Source: Nomia melanderi
Lineage: Eukaryota; Arthropoda; Insecta; Hymenoptera; Halictidae
Direction of reading: 5' to 3'
DNA length: 64,000 bases
Assembly: GCF_051020985.1 (NCBI RefSeq)
Contig: NC_135001.1
Location: 10,905,896-10,969,895 of the forward strand
Shown in pieces: positions 13,561 to 25,865 of the stretch (the first letter of the stretch is position 1; each line of letters begins with the position of its first letter). The translations under genes were made by a program, and so were the position numbers. A model generated the notes under the pieces. That model saw only the letters and a list, made by a program, of their open reading frames with translations. It was not told the origin of the DNA and did not search any database.

Positions 13561-14504
13561 AAATTTATATGAATATTTCCGTAGACAAGTTCAATCGTTC
13601 AAACATATGTAAATGTTGATACAATTTTTGTTGGTAGTGGAGGACAGTTATTATCGATCACTGGAAGGGCTTTAACAGATTTAAAATATTAAACAGTTCA
13701 CTGTTTTCACGATACTCTTTGAAATGTTTTTCCTGAAGTATAAAGTAGTCGTGTAACATTCTTCGACTGAAAAAAGCACATTTTTTACACAAACAGTAAT
13801 TTGGCGATTAATTAGCGCCTGATAGCGAAGTTTCGTTGCGAAGTAAGAAAATTTATCTCGAAAATTCATAAAAAGATTTGAAGCTTTGTGTTTTTTTATT
13901 AACGGATGACTGAAAACATCAAGATTAAAATAACTTTGGATAACATATTTGATTTTTCTAAATTGAACTGATCCTGTCTCGTTCTGATTATTCGCGAGCT
14001 AATTAAGTATTTCATTAATTTCAAGATTGATTCAATCTTTGAAATTGAGAACGGGTACGAAATTGCCTAGTTTAAAGTCTGAGAATATATAATATGATTA
14101 AAAATATAGAATATAATTAAGGAAAATGAATTTTGCTTTATTTATACTTTAATTTATTCTTGAGAAAAGACAGTTTGATATATAAAAATTGTTAAATTTA
14201 TGGTAATTGCAACTGGCATGAAAGTTATTATTTATTCGCGTTCGACGTAATATAGATTCAAACGCTGGGACGAAACGTGCTCTACGGTGATATCGATGCC
14301 CGCATGAGAAAGCCGTGACGAGTTTGGTTCGTGGTTATATGCTCGTTGCACTCTTGCACGGTTTTCTGCGATACGATAACAAACGTACGCAACATGTTAA
14401 CTTTTTTTTATTCATTTATCTAAGTAGACAATATGATGAGTCATTTCTTAGACAATTTTTTTAAAGTTTATTTATATGCAATGTGCCATTACTGTTTAAT
14501 AATA
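13561..14504. other. AT-rich DNA, nothing recognised
   Basis: No gene, clear repeat or RNA is visible between the GC-rich island and the pogo-like element at 14505. Confidence 0.5.
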
Positions 14505-14721
14505 CAGTAGGACTTCGATTAACCGAATCACTACTTTTCGCGATGTGAATCATTCAGAGTGTTGATCATCCACAAATTTAACAATTCAAATTCCCAGATT
14601 ATACCTTGAAATGTAGGATACGATCGATCTCTGAAAACACACTTCGAAGAATTCCGTTTCGAGCCTCCATTTATTTGAGCTGTTAGTAGCCCAATTAAAT
14701 CGAATAGTTGAGGTTTCACTG
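14505..14721. mobile_element. pogo/Tigger-like MITE, copy 1
   Basis: The left end starts CAGTAGGACTTCGATTAACC after TA. The right end, read inverted, is CAGTGAAACCTCAACTATTC. The terminal repeats start with CAGT and contain the CTTCGATTA core typical of pogo/Tigger elements. The 217-bp body has no transposase. The base pair after the right end is TT rather than TA, so the target duplication has decayed. A related copy lies at 43816-44020. Confidence 0.65.
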
Positions 14722-15051
14722 TTTAAAATTTCCAGGAGTTTCCTAGAAATAATAAACGAAAGTATTATTAAATGAGAAAATTGAAATTTTTTTATTTAAT
14801 TATTTCAAGATCAGACTGCTCAGTAATATCGTTCTTTACTTCGTAGAAACTAAATTTTAGGATCTTTATTTGTGAAGTATTCTAAAAATTATTCTTATTG
14901 ATAATCTTTATAACACGATTGCAAATATAAAATTTTGCATTACTTTGTTGAGACAAGTGCTAAGTGTATTGTATTGTTTGAGAACTGAAATATTACTACT
15001 CTTCGAAACAGTCCGAAGTGAAAAGGAAGTGAGTATGGTTCTCATGTAGTC
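14722..15051. other. AT-rich DNA, nothing recognised
   Basis: AT-rich spacer between the pogo-like element and the candidate first exon; no feature is seen. Confidence 0.5.
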
Positions 15052-15258
15052 AGACATTGAAGTTCGATTCGTAGTGAGAGACAGAGTTGTTGAAATCTAG
15101 GATTGATTCTTTATTTGTGCGGCTAAAGTGTTTTTTTTTAATTTATAAGTGATTGTTCTGAGTTTGGATATATATTTGACGTTGGTGTGTGATGTAATTT
15201 ACACCTGCGAGTGGATTATAAACTTGGGAGTTCAATTTTGGGAAGAGATGTATGGCTG
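15052..15258 (+). other. Candidate 5' UTR/first coding exon
   Basis: An initiator-like GTCAGACATT at about 15052 is followed by about 195 bp of mixed sequence, an ATG at 15248-15250, and a strong donor (GTGAGT) at 15259. This would give a first exon encoding only M-Y-G plus two bases. No downstream exon could be paired with it here, so it is a guess from signals alone. Confidence 0.22.
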
Positions 15259-16677
15259 GTGAGTACTTCACTATATTTATACCATAAATAATTTTATATG
15301 AATATTACTATAATGTTATATAAATATTATTTACTAAAATAATATTTTATTTAAAGATGAACGGCTGTGAAATAGAATACTAAATAAAATTTCAGTAGAT
15401 AAAATTTACATGAGCAGAATGTGTTTAAAAAACAGAGATTTTAATGAGAAACAGAGTGGCATATTTCATAAAATCTTCACTTGATTAAAGATGGATTTAA
15501 TTTCGCACGAGTAATTTATATTCTTTCGCCAGATACTGGTAGTCAAACATTTAAAATTCATCTTAATTTTCGTGTTAAATCGAACTAGAATAAATATTAA
15601 ACTTGGATAAATTCTTGCCCCATACGAATTTTGTTTTATATTAGTGAAAAGAATGTGTTGATCGATAATATTAATTTTTTGGACGTCCACTTAGACTACT
15701 AGTTGTGATAGTAACAATAATATTAACGCGTTTTTTTATGATCCCTTCCAAGAGTTCAGTTAAACAGACGAGAATTATTTTCTTCCACGCACCTCCAATA
15801 TTTGAAAGGTTAATGACTGCGCATCCATTGCTTTCGTCGAAGCAATAACGAAATGCAGGAAGCAGTTCCGTTCGAAAAGTACCGTCTTTTCTTGGAAGCC
15901 TCAAATTTAAAGTCTCGTCCATACCCCTTCGGCTTTTGCCACTGTAAGTACATACATGATGAAACTGTTTGAATGATTGATTCTTTCTTGGTATCCATAT
16001 ATAGGTTCATTTTAATAAACGCTGCCTAGCGTCGAATAGTTCCTTATGCAACTTGAATATTGTTATTTTATTCTTTCTATGCTATCCACTTTAATAAACC
16101 GTATTATATGCATTTTATTCTAACTTTACATAGAGAAAATTGTTCATTTAATGTTAGATTTGAGAAAGCTTTATTCAGTTTTGTAAAATTTGTAAAATTC
16201 ATACATTATTTATAGTGTGCTCGTATGTACGCATCATCATACTGAACTTTGCAATATTCTAAAATCGATTTACATCTACCGTATAGAATAAATTGTTGCG
16301 ATTTACAATTACAATTCTCATTCAATTTATTTGAATATCTCATGATACACTATAGACAGGGTTAAACAAAAGTCAATGATCATCAGTCACAAATTATGAT
16401 TCAACAGAACTTTTTACAATAATTTAGCAAATTGAAGTAACCTGTCTAATAATATACATCTTCAACAGTGAAAAGTAAAATGCATATGCACCATATGTTA
16501 TTCGAGCTATTTGCTCGCCGCAGTGATTAATTGCACAAAATGAAAAGTAAAAAAATCCAATGAAATAATATATAATACACAAAGAATTAATCAAGTTTGA
16601 ATATTAAAATTTGATAATACCCAGATAGTGTCATTAAGCATTATTAATTGACCTATGAACGACTCAAGCATCGTTCG
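15259..16677. other. AT-rich DNA, nothing firm
   Basis: No coding, RNA or clear repeat feature is recognised. The short minus-strand frames at 15466-16010 do not look protein-like and lack splice context. Confidence 0.45.
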
Positions 16678-16905
16678 TTAACACTAAAACTATCAGACGG
16701 GTCAAAGTGATCCATTCCTGATTTCTTCATTTTGCAATTATTAAAAGGATCATAGATGTTTCTCTGAGACATGATTAAAGAAATTGATTTAGCAATACGC
16801 AAACTGAATTATAAATCAATTAAAGCCCCGATAGATGCACTCTTAAAGTTTCTATAGATGAATTTAAAAAAAGTCAATGTAACTCCTCGGTAATTTTAGT
16901 GTTAA
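16678..16905. mobile_element. TTAA-flanked MITE (CACTAAAACT type)
   Basis: TTAA at both ends (16678-16681 and 16902-16905). The left end reads TTAACACTAAAACTATC and the inverted right end TTAACACTAAAATTACC. A subterminal imperfect palindrome GGGTCAAAGTGATCC follows the left repeat. The interior (CTGATTTCTTC, then CTCTGAGA-CATGATTAAAGAAATTGATTTAG) matches the element at 35874-36380. The body has no transposase. TTAA targeting suggests mobilisation by a piggyBac-type enzyme. Confidence 0.75.
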
Positions 16906-16949
16906 AAAGATCCGTTGTTTCGCACGAAACTGAAAAACTGGGAACATGG

Positions 16950-17410
16950 TAAGCGTTCTAGTAGTCAATATGCACAGAAATAATCGAACAAAATGGCTCG
17001 TCGACGATAAACCGGTGAGGACGCGGCTTAACGTTCCTGTTCACGCTGGAACGGATTGACGACCCGCAAAACGTGCACGCACCGCTCAACGAACTTACCC
17101 GGAATTTTTTTGGCGTGCATGAACACGTGTAAAACCGACGTGTGTTTATATTTCTCGTGTTCTTTATTCCGTGTGCATCCGACTTACTGTGAGGCGCAGT
17201 CTGCAACGCGCGTCTGTCGCCGGTCACGCAAGAATGGAGAACTGTTAAACTTTTCCGGTGGCGAACGAGGGTCTCGAAGTCTTTGTTCGAGGTGCTTGTG
17301 GCGTGCTCATGACCACGCACGACGAGTTTGGAAATCATTTCGAGACATTTTCACTCGTGGAACAATGCTTGAAGGGCAACGAGACTTCGCACGTTGCAAG
17401 TTTTTGTAAA
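16950..17410. other. GC-rich island
   Basis: CpG-containing block with overlapping open frames on both strands, including a 126-codon minus frame and a 117-codon plus frame. Neither has convincing protein character. It is more likely a noncoding regulatory block. Confidence 0.35.
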
Positions 17411-19883
17411 ACTGTCGATGGGTTATAAAAATTTCAAAATATGCTGGAGTTCAGTATTACCAGAACATTTTACGAATGTTTTTAAACCTTTCGCGGTTTT
17501 ACGTCCAGATAGGAACGACGTTCGATATTATTCCAGTCGCTGAATATTTTACCGTTTTCGTTGTGTTTATTCGTAATATGGTAATCATGCCATGTACAGT
17601 GGATCTCGAACGTTTTCAGATAAATTGGGGAAGCGTAATATTAAATAACAATTGCGTTACGGTACGTCGATTTGTGTTTCGAAGTGCGAAACTGAGAAAA
17701 TCGCAAAAATTTTGAATCACAAGTGAAATCAATTCGGAGTGGCAAACTAACAGTTTCCTTCTTTACGATTAGTAATATTCTAAAAATTTTGAACGTTTAT
17801 TTGCATACTATATTAGAGGTAGTTTAAAATCTTAAGCGCGCACACTTTTCAATTTGAACAAAACTTTCAAATCCAGTTAATTATAAAATGAATAGTTGAA
17901 ACAGTGCTGTGTAATTCAAGCGTTAGATATAAGAAATATTTATCGTGGATGTACGAAGACATCGACAAACTATTGCTATCGAAGTAGGAACGTGTAATTG
18001 GTGCGATGAAGCTATGTGAAACTTAATGCAGTATTAGCACGATCACAGTCGTGATTAGTATATGGGTCATGATAAGTGAACGAGTTACAAGGTAGTCGAA
18101 GATAACACACACGACAAGCGTAATTAACCTGAAATATATGAATGTAATTAACCATTTTGAAGCTACATGGATTGAGTTTGAAAAGTTCTGGAGCAGTTTG
18201 CATATTAATGCTCCTAAAGACATTTTCTTTTAAATGTAGGACAAAGACGTCTAGAACGTGAAGATGTCAAGAACGTAGTGTGATTAACTAATTTTGGGAG
18301 GTTCAGGAGAGGAATGTCTCGCGTGAGAGTGTCGAGAGTCAACTGCGTTTATAGCGTTCTCTTTTTTCCCCTCTTTTCCTCTTGAGCAGGTTGATTAAAG
18401 CACCAGTGGATTTCTTTCTCTTTTTAACACGTATTTATTTTGTTTTCTTGTAACGTTTGTAGCGATTCGATAGGGCAGTTTTTATAGGCGCTATAAAAAG
18501 ATGGGCACACGGTTCCCTGACAGTGTCGGTGCCATGGTCTCCATTTGGTGATCACATTTATTTAACGTCACCACTCTCACGTTCCTAAAGCTATAGAATA
18601 GTCATAAATGACGTTATTTCATGCGATAAGGAAATTTATACAATCGATATATTTTTAAACTGTGTTATTATTTGTTGGTATTGAAAATTTTGACTTTTCA
18701 GTTGTTATTTAGCGCCACAGGTTTTCCAAACATTTCTTTTTCTATTGAAACTCGAAAGAACATTCTTTTGTGTTAATTTTTGAGAACAGGTTCTTTTTAA
18801 CGTGATTTTATTATACATAGTAATTCACATTGTCGACATTATTAAGTCATTCGTTTTATTTCTGTTTATATTAGAAGTAGGAAATTCGTCGATTAGAATT
18901 GAATATCAATTTTTATACATATTACGTTGTAACAATTTATGTAAACATTGATTGGTGTATTAATATTAATTTGCTCTTTAATTTCAAATTTCTCTTATAA
19001 TATACAGCATATTTTATTCCAAAATTTGAGGAACGAATCAGTGCGTTTAAGTTTGTTGTTAATATTTCAACTTGAATATTAATAAAATAACATTCAATAT
19101 TCAGTAATTCAACTAATATTTAATAGTTTAGGAAAAGATTTGGCAGAAAAATTGTCAATGCTTCAATTAACCTTCATCCGTTCCTTAAAACAAAATCCAC
19201 ATGAAAAATGAATCTCGATTTGGGTCGAAAAAGACCCTAGTGCCTAATCAAGGTTATCTGATATTCCGGACGTGTATTGTCATCCTAGTAGTTTTATATC
19301 GAAGCTCCTTTATCATTTCGACGTGAAAGACGACTGCAGAACACGATACTTCGCGGGGTCACATAAAACTTCAGTCGGCCGATTTTTTCCGTGTCGCAAT
19401 TAGCGCAACGTAGCGAGCGCGGGAGGAGCCCGAGAAAGTAACGGTACGGTAAATCAACGTATCGGGGATTGAATTTATGCACGATGCGTTAAAAGGACGG
19501 CCTTGGAGGGCGAATAAATTTTCTAGCGAATTCCGCGTGGCTGGGTATCCGTAGGCCGCAGCAGAGCGTAACATTCGCGTTCACCACGTACAGATATATT
19601 ATCGCGATTGTATCGGTGAATGTAACATAGAGAGCTCCGCGAATTTTGCCGCGATAGATCACACAAGGCAATCCAGAAGTAACGAGCTCTCGATTTTTCC
19701 CGGGACTTCCTGCGAACCGAATCGCTCGTGCCGGGCTGAATTTGTTACGTTTATTAGAGGTCGTTAGAGATAACCTACAGTTTCCCTAGAGGCGGCTGCC
19801 CCGTGCGATGCAATGGAATTTGGGTTACCTTTGAAATTTATTTTCTGGAAACTGTACAGCTGAATCTTCTAAAATTTATTATT
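17411..19883. other. Mixed AT-rich DNA, no gene recognised
   Basis: No firm gene. Around 19169-19256 a short unit starts TTAACCTTCATCCG and ends CTAATCAAGGTTAT, with an internal hairpin GGGTCgaaaaaGACCC (near 19217-19231). It may be a very small TTAA-type element. The 19370-19740 part is GC-rich without a supported gene. Confidence 0.4.
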
Positions 19884-20010
19884 TAGAAATTGGATAGAAA
19901 TAATAAGATAATAATTAGATAAAAACAATAAGATAGAAACTTCGTAGAAATTGGATAGAAGCAATAAGATACAAACTTCATAGGAATCGGATAAAAATGA
20001 TAAGATTTAA
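19884..20010. repeat. Degenerate tandem repeat, about 36-bp unit
   Basis: Three to four imperfect copies of a unit like GAAATTGGATAGAAG plus CAATAAGATACAAACTTC follow one another. The third copy is more diverged (GGAATCGGATAAAAATG). Confidence 0.6.
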
Positions 20011-20846
20011 ATTATTAGAAACAATAAAGTTTTGTATAGAATTTCATCCCTCTTTTGCATACTATCGTTAGCTTTATGAAGTTAGTGACACGGAAAATAA
20101 TGTTCTATCTTATCTCTTCCTCGTTTTTCATCTAATTTCGTTTCAAAACGAACAGGAAATGTTTTGAAGTTGCTAAATATTACATTACTCGAAAAGGAGA
20201 TATACATTATTTCTTCTTTCATGAATTTTAATATTGAATTGTTTATATTTCGCACGCATCGCGAAACGCATCGTTCCTTTCGTGGTATGTTAGTCTTTAG
20301 GATCGAGGTTTTTGTTGGACGGTCTTTTTACTTTTTAAATTACCATTGCCGTTAACACGCAAGACACGGTACGTTAGTCTGTCTCGCATGATCAAAGTAG
20401 CTGGGTCTCTGATACACCGAGTGGAGCGGGATCAATTAAGCGTTGCTGATGACTCAATTTCGAGGTTGATCGGTCCCGTCGATCCCAATGGGCTGCGGAA
20501 CTCACCGTGAAAGAATTCAGTGAAATGCGATTCGACGGATGAAAGCCAGGTATTAATGACAGTTTTTTTTTATATAAACGAGTGAAACGAGAGGATCGTG
20601 GTTTACGAAAGAAAATGAAGTAGAAATTGTTGCGGTTAACTATTCTTTGTTTCTGGTATTTACATACTGCTGTTAGAATTGTTTTTACACAATATATCGC
20701 GTTGTTTGCTTCCGATTTCAATAATTGGTAATGTTTTATTGCTTACTTTTATTGAATTTTCATACTTCGAATGATTTCACGAATTCTGAAATTTCTGCAT
20801 TTCATATTACTTTTCCATTGCAAAGTCCACACTTCGACTTTTCATG

Positions 20847-20849
<3 letters not shown>
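20011..20849. other. AT-rich then mixed DNA, nothing recognised
   Basis: Frames at 20164-20355 and 20392-20721 look like chance. No splice-supported exon, RNA or repeat is seen. Confidence 0.45.

Positions 20850-20916
<67 letters not shown>
20850..20916. repeat. (TA)n microsatellite
   Basis: About 33 uninterrupted TA units over roughly 67 bp. It is likely length-variable and assembly-sensitive. Confidence 0.95.
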
Positions 20917-20919
<3 letters not shown>

Positions 20920-21773
20920 GCGTCGATTCACGGAACTATAACTCGACCTCATGACCGATCGGCATGAATCCCACCATCACAGCACAGATAAAGTCGTGAA
21001 TCAAGCTCCGTTGACGAATCGATCGGTAACACGAAAGGGGTATAAATTATTCCCGATAGCGTAATAATAAATTATGTTCATCTGATAATACTACTCTCCC
21101 CATTAACGCCGATGGTGTCTCTGTATCTGGAACGAGTGAGAGTAATATATTTACGCTCGGCTCACGGTCGCGCTTGGACTCGTTTCACGCTTAGACGTGC
21201 CCGGTCAACTTTCCGGATCGGCTTTTCCCGATGATCACGCATGATCGATTTCCTCGATATTTCGAGGCAGATCGCGGAATACACACTTCAAAGCCGCGGG
21301 ATCCAAGAGGTACTCGAGCGGAAAATTCCGTGGTAGCGGATAGTAAAAGCCTCCTCCCGAGCCATTTATCTAATATCTCGTCACGCGTGTGTACATTCTT
21401 GTCCTGTACATTAATTAGCCTAATCGCGGCGGCGCAATCAGTATTCGGGGATGCGCAGTGCGCGGCCTTAAGGGCATGTGCACACGAGCGACGCGGTGCC
21501 GCACTAATTGTTTCAGGATAATAAGGAAACACAGTTCCTCTGCTAGAAGTTCTTACGAAAAAAGAATGAGACTTTTTATAATAAAGGTATGCTGAACATT
21601 TTAAGACCAAAACGAAGCAAAAATATTGGATACAATTGTCATAGCATCATGTAGAAGGGAAGCATCTCTTTTATGAGAAATGGTACTTTTAAAATGTCTA
21701 CCTTCTGATGTTCATCACAACTATAATGCGTACTAAATTATATTAATTTTTCGTTTCCAAGGATTATAGACAT
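20917..21773. other. GC-richer island then AT-rich DNA
   Basis: The part at about 21170-21530 is GC-rich with opposing open frames (139 codons minus, 96 codons plus) that I judge to be chance. No other feature is seen. Confidence 0.4.
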
Positions 21774-21990
21774 TTAACACTAGAACCAGTCAAAATTACT
21801 GGTTTCGATTTTTTTGTTTCGCAATTATCGATATCTGAAAAGCATTGAGTATTCGAAATGACCTTGAAAATAAATAGTTTCACTTGAATGCTATAATGAA
21901 TGTCTGAAGAAACTGAAAGTAATATATTCTTAGAATTTTTATAGGGATTGCATATTAATCGTATTAAATGCTCGATAGTTCTAGTGTTAA
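21774..21990. mobile_element. TTAA-flanked MITE (CACTAGAAC type)
   Basis: TTAA at both ends. The left end reads TTAACACTAGAACCAGTC and the inverted right end TTAACACTAGAACTATCG, a near-perfect 14-bp terminal repeat. A 7-bp-stem palindrome AACCAGT-caaaatt-ACTGGTT starts about 12 bp in from the left TTAA. Length 217 bp; no coding content. Confidence 0.8.
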
Positions 21991-22647
21991 GAAGCAAAAT
22001 ATATTTAGTATACATCGATTTCAGAACGTTGACATTATATCAAAATGTCACTTACTCTGTCGATCCAGTCCACTGTACACCGCAGCGGAATCACGTCACT
22101 CGTGTGCATAGTCCCTAAACCTCGTGCCATGCGGCGCAGCGTAGCGGCGGTTCGCATGAGATTACCCGGGGTAGATGTTAAACGGCGAGATGCGGTAACA
22201 GTTACGCGGGACACGCACCGCAGATGCGATCCTCGCTTAACAAATCACTGGCGAGATCGCGTTTAATGTCGCTTACCGAGCCACGTTTTTGTCGCACGAT
22301 TGTCGCGAGTTATGGGAGGTTGCGCCAGCTGACGAAGCTGTTTCCAGAAATGGATTTTTCGTGTTGCAATGTAAATACTAAGGAATGTTTTTTCTTTTTT
22401 TGTTGATTCGATTAAAGTAAAATGTTCGGAACATTAGTTTTATTCCTTGATTCTTAACACATTGGCCGTTACCATTGTGCAAAGGATATCAACTCCGGAG
22501 GCCAGCTTATATTTTCCATTTATTGGCATACGAATGCAGCACAAATCGTATATTTTGAGTACTGTGCAAATTTGGTGCTATTACTTAAGTGGTGAATGTA
22601 ATAGTATAATATTTTAATTTAACACTTTAATCTTTGAATATAATATT
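21991..22647. other. GC-richer patch and AT-rich spacer
   Basis: The 22045-22330 part is GC-rich with short chance frames. No gene is supported. Confidence 0.4.
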
Positions 22648-22937
22648 TCAACCCTTTGCATTCGGTGAACCCCTCTGAGGGGATATTTTGAAAGTGATAT
22701 TGAAATCTCCGAGTCTTATGGTCTTATGATTTCCTTCTCAATTTCATGATTCATTAGAAAAATAGGGTTAGGACTACACTTACACTATGTCTATATTTAT
22801 TCAGAAGCATTGAAATTAATAATAGAAAAATAGTATTCAATTCGGACATGGAAGAATTAAGTGATACTTATATTTTCTAAATTCTATTTGAAATCTTCAC
22901 CACGAGTTTGACACGATATTATTGGGCAAGGGGTTAA
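22648..22937. mobile_element. TTAA-type MITE (CCCTTTGC left, CCCCTTGCCC right)
   Basis: The left end is TCAACCCTTTGCATTCGG (TTAA decayed to TCAA) with subterminal palindrome CCCCTctgAGGGG. The inverted right end is TTAACCCCTTGCCCAATA. The right 100 bp aligns with the element at 50299-50507 (shared TCACCAYGAGT and GGCAAGGGG). About 290 bp, without coding sequence. Confidence 0.65.
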
Positions 22938-23039
22938 TATTTAAATATCTCATGTCCAAGCAACCATTTTTCCCGTATTAACTTGTCTAACTTTATCGGT
23001 CAGAAGCTAAGATCGAAGGGGTTAAAGTCCCACCCCTTC

Positions 23040-23578
23040 TTTCGTTACTCGCGTCCGTTACACCCGGCACAACCATTACGTCCACGGGCGCCGCGAGTAT
23101 GTTGTATGGTAAATTTCGAAGGAACGCACGAAACCCGACGATAATTTATTCCGCGGCCGTAAACTTTGCGCCAGCCGGCCTTCCTACGCTTGTTTCCTCT
23201 CGGGCCAAAAGTGCTAAGCAAACACGTATCCAGGGGGTCTCGATGTTGCGCATACGTTTTCTCTTTCAATGTTTTTTTGCGCGTTTCAACCCTTCCTCCC
23301 TCGGACGTTTCGCCGCGCCGTAACCGTGTCCGCTTCTCCTGCCTTTTACCTCGTCCTTTCCTTTCCGTTTTCTCCTACGCCTCCCTATCTCGGCATCTCC
23401 TCGTTTTACCACCGGTATCCCTTAACTCCTCCGTCTTTGTGCGTGCGTTGCAGCTTCCTTTTTTCCTTCCGAGAAACCCGTGAGCCCCGTCCGCGTGAAA
23501 TCGGAATGAATATTCCGCGGCCGTTTTGCGCGAAAGAATCGAGTCGCGTCTTTTGTTGTGTTTCACGCGTGATGGAAT
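23040..23578. other. GC- and pyrimidine-rich block
   Basis: Plus-strand pyrimidine-rich stretch (many CCT and TTC runs) with CpG-rich start. The overlapping frames to about 23697 are rich in Pro, Ser, Phe and Arg as expected from composition. No gene is supported. Confidence 0.35.
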
Positions 23579-23618
23579 TTAACCCTTTGCACTCCTACGT
23601 CGAATGTGACTCGACGTC
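23579..23618 (+). mobile_element. Solo left end of a TTAA-type MITE
   Basis: TTAACCCTTTGCACTCC is followed 18 bp in by the perfect palindrome ACGTCGA-atgtgac-TCGACGT. The end matches the element at 57693. No matching right end is found nearby, so the element is truncated or decayed. Confidence 0.55.
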
Positions 23619-25440
23619 AGACTCATTCGAGAGTGCGCGCTTCTTTGTCGAGATACTTTTAAATTGTTTTATTTTGTCATGCTCTTTTTGTGCATAGCCA
23701 TACTTATGTTGTTTATTTATTCTTGATCTTATTTATTTTCGTTTTATTTTTCTCTATTAGTCACTCCCGCTATAAAGGTAACTCGATGTACCACATTGTA
23801 AGGTCGGGGGACATTCGTTGATAAATTTTAATATGTTGTTATACTGTTCTCGACAGTATTAATGTCTTTCGAAATATATTTCAAATAAAACACGTAAAAT
23901 AATACTAAATTATCGAAAAATGTAAATTATTATTTATATTCTTTCAACGATTAATTGAACACCAGATATAAAACTTGGAAATTCGCGGGCATATAATAAA
24001 CAGATTAAATTGATCGGAAATGATTACACAAGAACGGAAATTAATAAGATCGAAGAATATCGCAAGCAATTATGTTGCAGGAAACATAGTTTTTACCTTA
24101 TCTATCTCCCTCTGTAAAACATTAATAAAATTGATAACCGGTAATTGGGATCTGTAATGCGCGTAATTATAGTCATTGTATCATGGGAATATTGATTGCT
24201 CGAAGAAAGTGTTATTTACGCTAACAGTAACATGTTACATTTATATTTGCTTTACAAAAACGGAATATAATGTGAAGTCTCTGTCGTTCGAATAATTATG
24301 AGTGACACTACAGGTGGGCGTGCATGTGGGTAGAGCGAATGTAAGGCTGTTTCCAAATAATCCTGGTTTTGTCGCCACAAATTCCGTTGTTCCACAAAAA
24401 AATGATTGCCCAAGGAAATATCGTCTGTAATTCTATACCGAAATAAATATGCTAAACAGAACGTTAAATTCTGTCTAAATTTCAAATTTTAGGCCCTGGT
24501 CAGTCTTCTTTTCCATTGCGCCCTCGTATCAACAATACTTTTACACAACACACAATTTAACAAATTCCAGATTTCATGCTTATAATTATAGAAATTATAA
24601 ACATTGTTCCTTTATAATTTATATTGACTTTGATTGATACGATACTATAAGTACATATCCTAATACATTCTTCTCAATTCTTTTATTTCCAGAAACAATA
24701 CAATAAATGTAATGAAATTAAGTAAGAAAGTAAAACAAATAAATATTTGTAAATCTGGTATAAAGTGTACTTTTTTAACGGATGAACAGTACAAAATAAT
24801 TACTATACTAAGATAAGAGTAAAATTACTTTCTCAAAACTTTCGTTGAGCCTGGAAAACGTTAGCGTATCACTTGGGTGGTCCGACATTTTATCACAAGG
24901 ACGTCCCACGACGTCTGAAAGAAGACTGTAACCGGGAACTACATAACTCCTAATTTTCAATGTATGGAGTTCGAGAGATATGGCATCTATCTATCAAATA
25001 TCTACGTGCAGTTAATTTCTTTCATTAACCGTTGAAGCGTTGATCGTGAACAGTGACATAACAAATCAAAATCGGGCCACTTTCCATCTATATCAGAATT
25101 TATGTTTGTGTCTATATATTGTTTATGTAGGATATTATTTTATTTTGAATTTGTCTTCATATCTGAGATTTCATTCTTTTTTTATTATTCAAGGCAACAG
25201 TGAATAGTTCCACTTCCAATGCTAATTCATTGAAAAGTGAAATCATCTTTCGTCTCTGTTCTTGTTAAAAAATTACACATTGTCATTTTACAAATTATAA
25301 ACTTGACAAAACAAGGAAAAGCAAATACTATTAAAATGTAAATATGGCGACACCTCCTATACTTGCCACTAGAGGGCTACGAGATCTACTCGTCTTTCTC
25401 GCTACTGCTGCGTCTTCTCCTTGATTTGATATGTATGTAT
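23619..25440. other. AT-rich DNA, no gene recognised
   Basis: No coding or RNA gene is seen. Short frames, such as 24252-24485 minus, have no supporting signals. Confidence 0.45.
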
Positions 25441-25445
25441 ACATT

Positions 25446-25482
25446 GCGTTGGTGCAAAGGTGTTGACGTTTTTTTACAAGAA
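25446..25482 (+). mobile_element. Possible solo mariner-type end
   Basis: GCGTTGGTGCAAAGGTGTTG followed by a T run resembles the classic mariner terminal repeat (GTTGGTGCAAAAGTAATTGCGG). No inverted partner or transposase is seen, so this is a weak call. Confidence 0.25.
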
Positions 25483-25734
25483 ATAAAAGGAAGACTTCTC
25501 AACTGTTCACACTGGCGAAACCAAGACTAAGCAAGAAAAACGAAGCAAGAAGTGTTTTGTATATACGTTATAATAGCTTAAAAATAGATGTTATTTCTTT
25601 TGAAGGAAAACATTTTTTTGTTAACCACGTACAAAAGTCGACAACAGTTTTACGTCAATCCAATATGTTCCGTAAATTTCTGACATAACCTCTTTGTGTC
25701 TAAACCAGGAATCTACTAGGATAGCCTTAGGCCA

Positions 25735-25865
25735 AGACGTTCCGTTTTTGCCGCTGAAGTAAGAACTGTATATTTTAATGCAACTAAGTTGACCAACACG
25801 GAACACGTTGTAACACGCATTGAAATATACAGTTCTTACTTCAGCAGAGAAAACGCGACGTGTGA
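25735..25865. repeat. Perfect-looking inverted repeat (29-bp arms, 36-nt loop)
   Basis: Left arm 25753-25781 (starts GCTGAAGTAAGAACTGTATA) and right arm 25818-25846 are inverted copies with 28 of 29 matches. Weaker pairing extends outward about 20 bp to ACGT on both sides. It could be a small foldback element or an RNA hairpin. Neighbouring frames mirror each other only because of the palindrome. Confidence 0.75.

Noticed and set aside
18012..18223. 66-codon hydrophobic minus frame as a small membrane protein
   Set aside because: AT-rich DNA readily gives Ile/Leu/Phe-rich frames; two overlapping frames are equally open and no other signal supports either.
21191..21610. 139-codon minus frame and 96-codon plus frame
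   Set aside because: Opposing frames in a GC-rich island with no protein-like motifs.
23166..23697. Three overlapping plus frames, up to 142 codons
   Set aside because: Sequence is pyrimidine-rich, so stops are rare by composition; the last frame runs into a TTAA element end.
25446..25482. Full mariner element starting here
   Set aside because: Only one end resembles a mariner repeat; no partner end or transposase remnant was found, so only a weak solo-end call is kept.
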